In this document: piece by piece, positions 1-9,773 of the stretch | Position numbering within the stretch: position 1 is the first letter of the stretch | How the letters are laid out: every line of letters starts with the position of its first letter | The notes under the pieces: generated by a model | Told to the model about the DNA's origin: nothing | The model's database searches: none | Seen by the model: only the letters and a program-made list of their open reading frames with translations | Translations under genes and position numbers: made by a program | Assembly (NCBI GenBank): GCA_025890175.1 | Contig: JANPYM010000013.1 | Location: 566,013 to 630,012 of the forward strand | DNA: 64,000 nucleotides | Direction of reading: 5' to 3' | Origin: Ciborinia camelliae | Taxonomy: Eukaryota > Ascomycota > Leotiomycetes > Helotiales > Sclerotiniaceae

Positions 1-980
1 GAAAAGTCGCCGGTCTCGAGCATTTGAATCACGGCGGGATCCCACTCCCCCTCGCCAGGACCAAGTGCCCGAGTATCTTTCCAGGAAATTGGGGCTCCGG
101 TTGGTCGAAGAATGCCTTGCTGTTCCCACACAGTACGTCCTACTCCCAATCCAGGCGGTGGCGGCTGATAGGATGGTTGATATGTTTGTCCTGCCTCTGG
201 CCTCTGTTCTTCCAAAGTTCCATGCCTATATTGATACTCTAGCGGGTTGACAAAAAGTTTTTGTGGTTCCTCCGGTTGCATTTGCCCAAACTGGTTGAAG
301 GAAAAAGGTGGTGCTTGACCAGTCGCAGGCAGCGCTCTACCCCTTTGCTCCTGAAAAGTTGGCGGAGCAGCACCCGTCCAATTCATAGCATCATTCTCAA
401 ATTGCTGGAACAGCGGTATCTGATCCGACTGCGGTCCCAACCAATTTACCTCTCTCTGCGGAACCTCCGGTTGTTGCACCACCGGTGCAAATGCATCAAC
501 CCCCCCCATCAACCCCCAAGGATTCGCCACGGGCTCCACTGCCCGTTCCCCATCCGCTACCGTCACCCACGGACTCACGTACTGCTGAATCGCTTCTTCA
601 AATGGATTATCATCTCCTGCTGCGATAAATGGGTCGCCTCCAGACCAACCACCCTGCGCCCCTCCCCACTGGTCACCCCCCTGACCACTAGCCATCCATG
701 GTGGATGGGCATCTCTCCACCCGCCCGGTGGTTGGTATGAGGGTTGTGGGGGAAGGGAAAATCCTTGGTCGGGAGCAGGGCCCTGCCCGGCTCCTCCCGG
801 TGCCTGATACGCTTGTGGGGGGAGAAAGGGATAGGTTGGCTGATCGCCCTGTCCTCCAGGTGGTGGTGGATAGCTAAATCCTCCAGATGCTGGACCTCCA
901 GGGGTGGGCGGCCATTGAAATCCTTGGCCTGGCGGTGGCTTGTTGCCTCCTCCGCCACCGGATCCTGTGCCGTATGACAT
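1..980 (-). CDS. Pro/Gly/Gln-rich protein, partial (runs off left edge)
   Basis: An open reading frame of 326 codons runs from an ATG at 978-980 to the window edge without a stop, so the C-terminus is missing. An in-frame TAG lies nine codons upstream of the ATG, which supports this start. The N-terminal ~110 residues are rich in Gly, Pro, Gln and Tyr (start MSYGTGSGGGG, then many PPPPGG and QPPGG stretches). The later part is more ordinary and acidic, with DNPFEEAIQQYVSPWVTV, a FVNPLEYQYRHG segment and WDPAVIQMLETGDF at the edge. I recognise no domain and assign no function. Low-complexity Pro/Gly N-termini like this occur in fungal RNA-binding, actin-associated and regulatory proteins, so composition alone is not informative. 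The 2.7 kb upstream is repeat-rich and probably holds its promoter and 5' UTR. Confidence 0.6.
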   Translation of the reverse strand, partial: MSYGTGSGGGGGNKPPPGQGFQWPPTPGGPASGGFSYPPPPGGQGDQPTYPFLPPQAYQAPGGAGQGPAPDQGFSLPPQPSYQPPGGWRDAHPPWMASGQGGDQWGGAQGGWSGGDPFIAAGDDNPFEEAIQQYVSPWVTVADGERAVEPVANPWGLMGGVDAFAPVVQQPEVPQREVNWLGPQSDQIPLFQQFENDAMNWTGAAPPTFQEQRGRALPATGQAPPFSFNQFGQMQPEEPQKLFVNPLEYQYRHGTLEEQRPEAGQTYQPSYQPPPPGLGVGRTVWEQQGILRPTGAPISWKDTRALGPGEGEWDPAVIQMLETGDF

Positions 981-3663
981 GCTGGCTGCGGCTGGGATTG
1001 TCTACGCTGTGTGTATTGTCTTATCCGAGATGGGATACTTGGTACTTGGTAATTGGCAATGCAACTACCAGTGCGCGGGTTAAGTTGGAACAAAGATTAT
1101 TACCCTTCAGCGCAAATTCGAGAATTCGCGCGAATTGTTGAACCGGTAAGGCTTGGATATTTTTGATGTGATGTGATGTGATGTGATGTGATGGATGACG
1201 GATGTAATGCAATGTAATGTAATGGAATGGAATGGAAAAGCGCGAGTTTACGGGATTATTTGATTGCTTTGATTACGCCGCTTGGAGATCCTTGAGATGG
1301 AACGGATAGGATAGCACAGCATGGCATAGCATGGCATAGCAGAGGATGACAGAGATTGGAAACATGTTTCACGGCGCGGGTTATAGGGTTGGGAGATTCT
1401 TTGTGGGGGATAAAGAGGGAGGTGAGGGTGGTGAGGGGTGGTATTGTCTATGGAGAGAGAGAGAGAGAGAGCACTTGAGAGAAAGAGAGAAAGCATTGGG
1501 GAGATAAAGAGAGGAGGAATTGAGGACTTGAGAACTTGGACTTGGACTTGAGAACTTGAGCACTTGAGCACTCAAAAGCTTGAAAGGATAGGTACTGGGC
1601 ACTCTACACATGGAAGGAAAAATTGAGTGGGGAGAGAAAGGCGAGATGTTGGGTTCTTTGTGCAGGGTGTTTGGGCCTGGCTGTTTGCGGGCGGGCCAGT
1701 GGGGTTTGGGGGGTTAAGCGAGGGGAGGGGAGAGGAGGGGGGATAAAGGATGATGGGTGATGGATTTTTTGATTTCTTTTGATTTCTTTTGATGAGGGGA
1801 GGGGTTGGGAATTTGATGTTTTTTGGGGGTTGGGATTGGTGAATGAATGAATAAATGGATGAATGAGTGAAGGGGAGGCAATGAAAGAGAAGAGGAGATG
1901 AGAAGGGGACTTTGATTTTTGATTTTTGATTTTCATTCAAGCTACTTACCTACCTACCTATCTACAATCCAATTCCGTAACTAGAAAGAAGGAAGCAAGC
2001 AAGCATTGAGAAAATAACTAGACCCCTAGATGGTATGAGATGAAGGGAAGAAAAAGAACTTGAAGACTCGATTGAATGATTTGTAAATTTTACAAAAAAT
2101 AAATCGATAGATGTTATCTATTTATTCACTCATATCGTTTTGTAGGCCATATGGGGAAATCAATGACCTACACAAACTTGAGAATCGAGAATCGAGAGAG
2201 TTGAAAGGAGGTAGGTAAACAATGAAATGAAATGCATTCCCCAACCCGAACCTAACATCTGAAAGAAAACTTCCCTTTTGCATTTTACAAAATGTAAAGG
2301 GAGATTGCAGAATGAATGAAAGGAAAACAAGGAAAAAATAAAGAAAAATAAAGCAAAATAAAGAAAGAAAATTAAGAAAGAAAATAAATATCTCGGTCTC
2401 GATATCGATATCGTAACTGATCATACCATGTCATACTTAACACACCTAGGTAGGTACTGAGATAAAGTTGCTAAGATAGATGGGTTTTCTTTGTTACTGC
2501 AAGTGTAGAACCGAGATGGGAGAGCTTAGTTCCTAGTACTCTGGCAGCGCAGCTCAGCTCAGCTCTGCTTAGATTAGCTTAGCTTATTGGGAGCTACCTA
2601 GGCAAGGTAATGTAAGATAATGTAAGATGAGGTAGTTAGAGTCTGCTCTTTAGATATTTTTCTTTGTTATGAGAGAGGAGAGCGTATTGGTGTTTACTGA
2701 TCTAGTAGTTTGGTTTGGTTTGGTTTGGCTTACTAGAAGCTGGATTAGAAGCTGGATTGGAAGCTGGATTGGAAGCCGTACTAGTAGGTAGTCTATTCTA
2801 GTAGTATACTCGGGCTTTGAATTGAGAGTAAAGAGAGGAGATGAAAGAAAAGTTCATCGGGAAAAAACTTGAAGGAATAGATGAGTTCAGACTTGATTGA
2901 TTACGTCTTATTATCTCATCTCAGCAAAAACGATGTATAGCTACACTTGTCACTACACCATACCACACTACTATGTAAAGCATATATATTTTATATACAT
3001 TCCACAAAAGAAATTTATTTCTTGTTACTAATATAAAAGAAGAAAGAGAAAGAAAATAAATAAATAAACTTGAATTTAAATTTAAATTTGAGGGGCCCGG
3101 AGAAGGAACTACTACATAGATATGTACTCATTAGTGCTAGTATGAGAGGAACCGGAAGTGACAAGATGAAAATTCTATTAAATGTATGGGATAAACATCA
3201 TTATATTGTTGTGACTGAAGAGCTAAGTTCTACAGAGTCAGGAGATCCTATATAGGGAACTCATGATGACTAATCTAGTGGATACAGGGCATATATATCA
3301 ACAGATTCAAAGAGTAGAAAAAGAATAAAGAAATAATAGTCCAGTAATGACAAGTCGAATACTACTTATTCTATTATCTTACATTCGATGGCTCTCTATA
3401 CATCTCATCTCTTTAATTCATTCTATTCTCCCCTCAACCGCCAATCGCTACGTACGTACAGTACAGTACCCCTAAAACGAATACTTGAACCTAAATCAAA
3501 ATGATCAGGTCAGGTCAGAAAGAATTTTGATATGGGGAAGAAAGTACTGTACCCCGTAAATCCCAATCATTAAAACCACCCTGATCTAACGCTCAGTGAT
3601 ATAAAAAAACCCTCAAAAAGAAGCCACCACTCTTCCCCCCCCCTCCAAAAAAAACCAAAAAAA
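981..3663. other. intergenic, low-complexity and simple repeats
   Basis: No supported gene. The stretch holds a GATGT tandem repeat (about 1164-1193), a GA run (about 1453-1471), CTTGAGAACTTGGA-type repeats (about 1520-1570), a TTTGG repeat (about 2708-2727), and a 13-bp tandem repeat of the AGAAGCTGGATTG type, about three units (about 2737-2777). CCTA/TAGG runs occur near 1947 and 2448. Its 3' part contains the LTR-like remnant listed separately. All open frames here are purine- or pyrimidine-biased and look non-coding. Confidence 0.6.
3070..3310 (+). repeat. dispersed repeat copy A, LTR-like remnant
   Basis: About 100 bases around 3187-3285 closely match 34480-34575 on the same strand. Shared blocks include ATAAACATCATT, CTAAGTTCTA, AGAGTC and GATGACTAATC. 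Most differences between the copies are single transitions. The short open frame across it is repeat-derived, not a gene. The TGTTGTGACT-type start and the adjacent purine-rich tract suggest the end of an LTR retrotransposon, possibly a solo LTR, but neither a target-site duplication nor internal retroelement genes could be found. Confidence 0.5.
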
Positions 3664-3770
3664 TTCCGGTACGGGGAATTGAACCCCGGTCTCCCGCGAC
3701 CTTGCTGAACATTCGATGAATCGAATGCTCTCATGAGAGGCGGAAATGCTAGCCACTACACCATGCCGGA
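3664..3770 (-). tRNA. tRNA-Glu(CTC) with a 35-nt intron
   Basis: Read on the minus strand the 107 bases fold as a tRNA. The acceptor is TCCGGCA/TACCGGA, the D-arm region GTGTAGTGGCTAGCA, the anticodon stem TCCGC/GCGGG, the loop CTCTCA plus C with anticodon CTC, and the T arm CGGGG-TTCAATT-CCCCG. A 35-nt intron sits at the canonical place, one base 3' of the anticodon. It starts TGAGAG, which can pair with the CTCTCA of the anticodon loop, as in pre-tRNA introns. The only flaw is one C-A mismatch at acceptor position 6-67. The gene belongs to no operon and is flanked by repeat-rich DNA. Confidence 0.9.
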
Positions 3771-5249
3771 TATATTATCATATTAATGATTGCATGAAGA
3801 GAGAGTGTGTTAAATGCGTATATCATGCGGTTGGATTAGGTGGGGCAACGTGAAAAATATTGCAAAAGTTTTACGCGAGAGGGGAGTGGGGTACTTGTAC
3901 CTCCGTGGCTAGGACCTAGGACCTAGGTATACTCTGCAAAAGCTAATATGCACCTCCTTTGATTATAATGGTATGGTAGCGGGATAGCAGGTTATTTTTG
4001 CGTGGCTTTTATATCGGAATCCTTTCCGATTCTAAATCTTCGTACCAGGTATTCGGGTTTAGAGGGTAGATCGGCAAAGGGCATTGATAGCACCCGGTGA
4101 GCCCCCCTTCATAACCTATCCCCGGTGAGCTTTTAAAAAAATCTCGAACCGGTGATATTTTCATCTTGAGGTCATCGAGATCAATGATAAGAGCCAAACC
4201 ACGGTAGATACTAGGTAGTGTATATATTGAGATACTGGATACTGGATACTGGATACTAGATGGGTTATTAAAGACTATTAAGAGACCTGAAAATGACCGG
4301 TATTGATTAATATACCATCCTGCTTAATGATTGATGCTTTGCACAGTACTAAAGGATTAAAATAAGTTGAATTAATTGAATGATCTAAGTGATTTGAATA
4401 GGTTAAATAGTTTGAATGATACATTGGCTCACATCTGGACTCACACTTTGAGCGCAGTTGGTTATTCTGGATGATACTACCAGGTATGTAATGGCGCGTT
4501 TTGTATGCATCATGCAGTGGACTAGAATCTCAACATTTATGACGGGCAATTAGTTGGTATCTTCATATCTCTTGGGAATTGGCTAGAGATTCGGAGGAAC
4601 TCATTGATCTAAGTAAAAGAGATTAAAAACACTATTCCAGGAGCGCATGATCCTATACAACCACCTTAGCCAAAAATACCAACAAAAATCACAACATCTG
4701 CAAAACTTAATCCAACAAATCCATTAATAACAAATCAAGCCAGCCAACTTCCTTCTCTGAGGCCAATATGGCCAGCAAAACTTAATCAACGCATCGATTG
4801 CATCTAGACATCTCATCCAATGTGCCTTGTGTATACTTGAATAATATTGAGAACGGTCAGGCGAAGACGCCTTCCATCCTAATCTGTTACGCCTATCGCC
4901 ACCATGGTTTGGATATTCGAGATACGATTCCAGATCAGATTGGAAAATTAACGCTCGCCATTCACTTCCAATGGTGCCAGTTCCAATTAATTGAATCCAC
5001 TCTTTGCTTTCAAGGAATTCCGACTTTTCCTCCTGGTTTATTTACTGATGAGACCCAAAATACAATATTCCATGTCTTTGATAGTGTATTCAGTTCCTTG
5101 TTCCACAGCCTTCAATAGTATTAACTTCAAAATAGAACTAGTTTCCGGGGATATGACATTTGAACCATGACGGCTCTGTTATCTCAATGGTTAGCCATGC
5201 CATATAAGAGAGACAAGCTTTGGCCAGGGTCGAGTACCCATCCTGAGCT
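3771..5249. other. intergenic, no supported gene
   Basis: I see no gene in this 1.5 kb. It holds a cluster of three CCGGTGA motifs (about 4092, 4121 and 4148), a GATACTG tandem (about 4232-4258) and AT-rich DNA. The open frame at 4798-5118 starts at TTG and shows no domain. Confidence 0.55.
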
Positions 5250-5250
5250 G

Positions 5251-7312
5251 CTAGTCCGTATCGTGATGCCGCACTTGTCTTGACACAATCAGAGATAAGG
5301 TATTTATATATGGTGAAGCGAGAAATAATATTGTGATATTATCGGCTTCGATATATCCAATTCTCTTGGAATATGCAGGGTCGGGAAAGTCGTTTCTAAT
5401 CGTTATTAGCCGGATTGGTAATATTCGAAAGAGTTCTAAGATATCTTGAAACCGATCATCTAGATCAAATAGGCCTCCGTTTTCTGGTCGAAGGAGAATG
5501 GCTTCACCAAGCTCGGTTAATGTCAATGGTCGTGGCGAGAAAGCTATGAATTTCAAGGCTAATTTGACTTGATCGGCATAGCACCCATCTATTCTTGCAA
5601 ACACCTGGTCGTAGAACAAATCCAAAGTCGGAGGAGTTGTGAAAAGGATTTCTCAGACCCTTTTGACAGAGGCAGTTTGCCCCTTCTGCATCAGATCCTC
5701 GATTTGTAAAGCAGCGAGTCTGAACCTAATGATTGAATATGTTAAGGTCAATTTGCAGGTTAGGCAAAGTGAAAGATCAAAACTGAATCTGCCGACATTG
5801 TTGATTGGAAACTAAATATCTCCAGTGTAGACTCACATTCCTTGAGATTGTTGAACGAGTTATCTCTCTACCTCTTGCTTCAGATCCGGGTTCCAGCGAC
5901 GAAACTTCCGGTCTTCTAGCCGAAATTTCAAGAATAAGCTAATGTCGAGTGCGATCTGAGGAGCATTGGGCTCTATGCAAGTGCTGTTTACAAATGCCGT
6001 TTCCTGAAGCTTAGGAAGTTGGCCACAACTTGCTTTGTTTGGTCTGTAAATGTAAAAGGCCAACAGGCAACCACGGACCCCGGTAAATATTTCTGCTGTT
6101 TTTGAACAGAGTGTATTGCGGTTGAACTAGAGAAAAAAGTTATTCAACTGTCCAGGGTTCCTCATTAATCCATTATGATATCCACCAACATAGTCAAGGC
6201 GACCATCGAGTCCCTTCTATTAGCACCTGAAAATGCCGTGTGGGAAATAGATCGAGAGACGAATGAGATTACTGTGTAACCTCTTTGTTCTTGTTGATAT
6301 AAAATAGTTCTACATACACTAGCTTAGTTATCGAGCTAATTTCTATAGAATCTCCGATTTTTATAGAACTTAGCTTGATACACAATAATAACAAAAGTTC
6401 TTTTTGGGAAAGGCCATAGACGAAAAAGCTCACCATAGAACAGTTTTGCCAAACCCGGCTTCGGATGACTTCTAATCAGCTAGGAAAATATAACTCACTG
6501 AGGTAATAGGGGATATACCAGGGCCATTTACCCACATAAAAGATCTTTCCGTATTCATCCAATGCCTAAATCGTTTTGAGCAAACTAGCCATGAGCCCGT
6601 CATAGCTTCATGCCTTCCTCTAGCAATATTGTGCTCCGTCGAAAGAGTTGGAATGCCGCACTCAAGCCTATCCATTATTCTTTTCCGCTCGGCCCAGTCC
6701 TTGACGACGCTTATATTGTCCAGAGTTTGCCTTTGGAGCTCAAATTGACGAAGATTAATCGATCTATTTGGCACTTGTCAGAGATCTGTGATATATGAGA
6801 TATATCAGATATGTAGAGGGTTAGCAGACAAGTTTTGAAGACTTAGCTCGATAGTCAATCCAGACTTATGTTTCTCAAGCTTCTCCACATAAGAATCAAC
6901 AGCAGCCTTCTTGAATGGCCATGCGAGTCTATCAAGTCTTCCGCATCGACCAGATAATTTTAGTTTACCTTGCAATTCCTCGAGACTTCTTCTGCAACTT
7001 TGCAGCGCACTGCTTGGACTTTTCAACAATGATGCTTCTACATGGCCTGAACGCACTACGCCCTCAATCTCAATCAGAACAAGCTCGAGAGTCTTGACAG
7101 CAGAATAGAGAGATTTGATTTCTGCTGCGCATAGAGGAAGCTTGTTAGAAATCATGCAAACCACCAAACCACCAAACCGAACAGGATAAAAGGCTGGAGG
7201 CCTTACCTCGAGAATTATGAACTGTTTGGTAATAATCCCAGACGGCACCACTTAGACTTTGAGCGATTTGAATAATTGCAATGACACTGGCGGCAGCACT
7301 AATTCCATCCAT
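5251..7312 (-). pseudogene. decayed NLR: PigL_N-like domain, NACHT fragments, winged helix
   Basis: Remains of a fungal STAND/NLR gene. Exon 1 (7312-7207) starts MDGISAAASVIAIIQIAQS, the usual start of PigL_N-type domains. It joins in frame, through a GTAAGG...CAG intron, to a helical region (to about 6830) containing LYSAVKTLELVLIEIEGVV. Then come ERKRIMDRLECGIP and RSFMWVNGPG (6472-6774), matching the linker and beta-1 before a NACHT P-loop, but the GxGKT/S motif is missing. A mid-NACHT piece (5860-6063, DISLFLKFRLEDRKF) and FRLAALQIEDLMQKG (about 5680-5730) follow, joined by a conserved GTGAGT...TTAG intron. The winged-helix part (5251-5625, LDLFYDQVFARID, FIAFSPRPLTLTELGEAIL) is preceded by an in-frame TGA. 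No ankyrin or WD repeats follow. The retained introns suggest fairly recent loss. I am sure of family and decay, less so of exon edges. Confidence 0.75.
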
Positions 7313-7879
7313 ATTTTACTCAATTTATGAAATCCCACTGTAAGTGGGTAGAAGGGCTTAAGAGAAAGATGGAAACGAACCAAATATTCCAATTTTAAAC
7401 GTGGATTGAACAAAAGTACAGAGAAAAAAGAACAAGAACAACAATCTGGACAACCATTTGAGCCAAGTAGACAACCCCGCACCGCCCACCTTCAGGCAGT
7501 GCAACATAATCGGCCTGTTGCATACTTGGGGTGCAACGAATATCAAGTTTAACGACATTGCAGGTCCAGAAAATCATTCTCGGAGAAATTGTATGGTGGA
7601 TGGAAGAGGCTTTGCATATGCTGTGGTCCGTGGTAGCTCTTGCCTTGCCAACAAACGTTCATGTATTGTAACCAACCACAAATGACATCTGGAGGCTCTT
7701 GCCAAGGTTATCAGGCTAGAACTGTGAGTAGGTAGGTAGGTACGGGATAGTTAAGATTTACTCGAGGTTGTAACATGACATTTGAATGCCCGGAATTCAA
7801 TTAAAAAATGTAACATTCCACTAGTACTCGTCCAAAGTTTGGAGAGTATTATTCTCAACTTTCAAGTCGAATTTAGGCA
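7313..7879. other. intergenic between two pseudogenes
   Basis: No supported coding region. A GTAGGTAGGTAGGTA run lies at about 7729-7742. Open frames on both strands lack domains. Confidence 0.5.
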
Positions 7880-8941
7880 TCACAGCAGTAAATGAACGAT
7901 TGGCTGGATATTAGAATAAGGCGCTACAGTAGCAGAATGCAGAATGTCTGCGGAAGTTTGAGTATAGAATAAAGCAATAGGAACAAAACATCTACCATCA
8001 ACCAACACTTTCTCAACCTTAACATCCTCAAACTCCTTCCCTACCTCTGCAGCCACCTCATCCCAAAAAACCAAACCATTTCTCTGTGCATTACTCTTTG
8101 TAACAACTGTTAAGTGCTTCCTCTTCCTCCCTCTCGCCGTCTCAAACGCAAACCTCATAATCCTCTCAACCTCCTCCCTCGTGAAAACACTCATCTCAGT
8201 GGCCACTGCCCATTTCTCTCCTATTTGAGATACTCCACCACTGTAGCATCAGAGAGTCAGCGATTGCCTATCAAAAGAGACCATTTATTGAAACGAGAAA
8301 CCAAAACTTCATAAGGAAACCAGAAAGGTACAAAATAAAAACATTCAGATAAAATTGAACATCAGGAATACTGGTAAAAAAGACCAAATTAACATACTGT
8401 CCCGCATGTCCCCCCTCACTATTCTCCCTAACAATAACCCAATCCAAATCGCCCCTCTCACAATTTCTCAGCGGCGACGTAATACCCCTCAAAATCCTCG
8501 TAGGTCGTACATTAGCATATTGCTGCAACGGTTGACAAAGGGCTAGACGGAGACCCCGCAGAGAGATATGATCGGGAACATCTGCAATAAAACACCATCC
8601 TATTAGCTCACCCCCTTCAGACCCCCTTCAGACCTCCTCCCGACCCCCTCTCCCATCCAAGAAAATAAAATCCACATACCTGTATCTCCCACACACCCAA
8701 TAAGCACCGCATCGAACCCCCTCACCACATCCAACGCATCATTCGGAAGGTACCTCCCAAATTTCTTATAATGCGCACTACTCCAATCAAAACCTTTGAA
8801 ATCCAAATCAAACGTCCCAATTTGCTGGGTTAATTTCCACAGAACTTCCATACCCGCCAATATAACCTCTTGTCCTATTCCGTCACCTGGGATCAAGGCT
8901 ATTTTGTAAGATTTTGTGGTTTTGGAGTTGGGTTGAAACAT
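7880..8941 (-). pseudogene. truncated isopropylmalate/tartrate dehydrogenase-family gene
   Basis: Three exons join with consensus splice sites: 8941-8680, 8581-8398 and 8240-7880 (introns GTATGT...AG). The protein begins with YKIALIPGDGIGQEV, the nucleotide-binding start of beta-decarboxylating dehydrogenases. It continues with FDWSSAHYKKFGRYLPNDAL, VPDHISLRGLRLALCQ, VNVRP-like NVRPTRILRG, DWVIVRENSEGGHAG, TEMSVFTREEVERI and LTVVTKSNAQRNGLVFWDEV. These match the tartrate/D-malate dehydrogenase (TtuC-like) branch. After KVEKVLVDG the family sequence breaks: the metal-binding Asp region and the C-terminal dimer half (LxxDILSD..., MFEPIHGSAPDIAG type) are missing. A short unrelated tail ends at a TAA. 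The complete protein would be about 350 residues and here about 268 are encoded. Without the Asp ligands it should be inactive. A truncated but expressed protein cannot be excluded. Confidence 0.75.
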
Positions 8942-9773
8942 TGTTGAGTATAATGAGGGAGGTCAACTTTATTTACGAGCCGAGAGTTTTAATGTATAAA
9001 ATGTATTGTGGGAAAGGAATGATTTATTACAATGGGTGACTATTGAGTGAGGAATTCATACACTGTTATGAACTAATATAATTAGGAAAGTGTGTATTGC
9101 TCCTTCCTCCACAGTGTTCCGCCCCATCAGTCAATACGAGCGATAGATCGATCGAATCTTCCAATTGATCAACCAAATCTTTTATTTAAGTGGATAATCC
9201 AGTCAATCAATAAGCTTGATTGATACCTAGAAATGAAGATATATGCGTATAGGCTAATGGGTGCAGATGGCGGGTTGAAAGTTGATGTTGGTGGGGTAGA
9301 TATAAGCTCGTAAGGGGTAGACTACCGCCATAGTGCATCTATGGATCCAAATGACGAATGGTAGGTCACCCAATGATAGGAATTAGCCCCCAGCTAGCGA
9401 TTAGTTCCTAAAGCAGGCTGTGCCGTTTCAGAATTCTCAATCTCGTAACTGGAAGAAAAGACAATCAAACCGTTCGGGAAGTTGAATTTGAGATTGACGA
9501 TGATCACCAAGGAAATATTGAATAAAAAAATAGTCACTAGATTTCAGACAGGGACGGTGTCACGGGAAAGCAGTAATCAAGTTTTTTCAAACATCAGAAA
9601 ACAGTATATTCATACAAGCTGAAAACTCTAAGTAAAATCCGTCCTGGTCAGCATTCAAGTGACAGATCAAGAACACCCCAAACCCTTTGAACTCCCACCA
9701 ACTACCCTATATGACACGCTCAAATAGCTCCCAGAAAGAAGATGGATTATGGAATCCCCCAACGCTTGAAAAT
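8942..9773. other. intergenic, no supported gene
   Basis: AT-rich spacer between the dehydrogenase remnant and the 3' end of SEC7. It probably contains the SEC7 3' UTR (about 9600-9773). I saw no structured element. Confidence 0.5.

Noticed and set aside
3070..3255. 61-codon open frame
   Set aside because: Falls inside the LTR-like repeat and has no coding signal.
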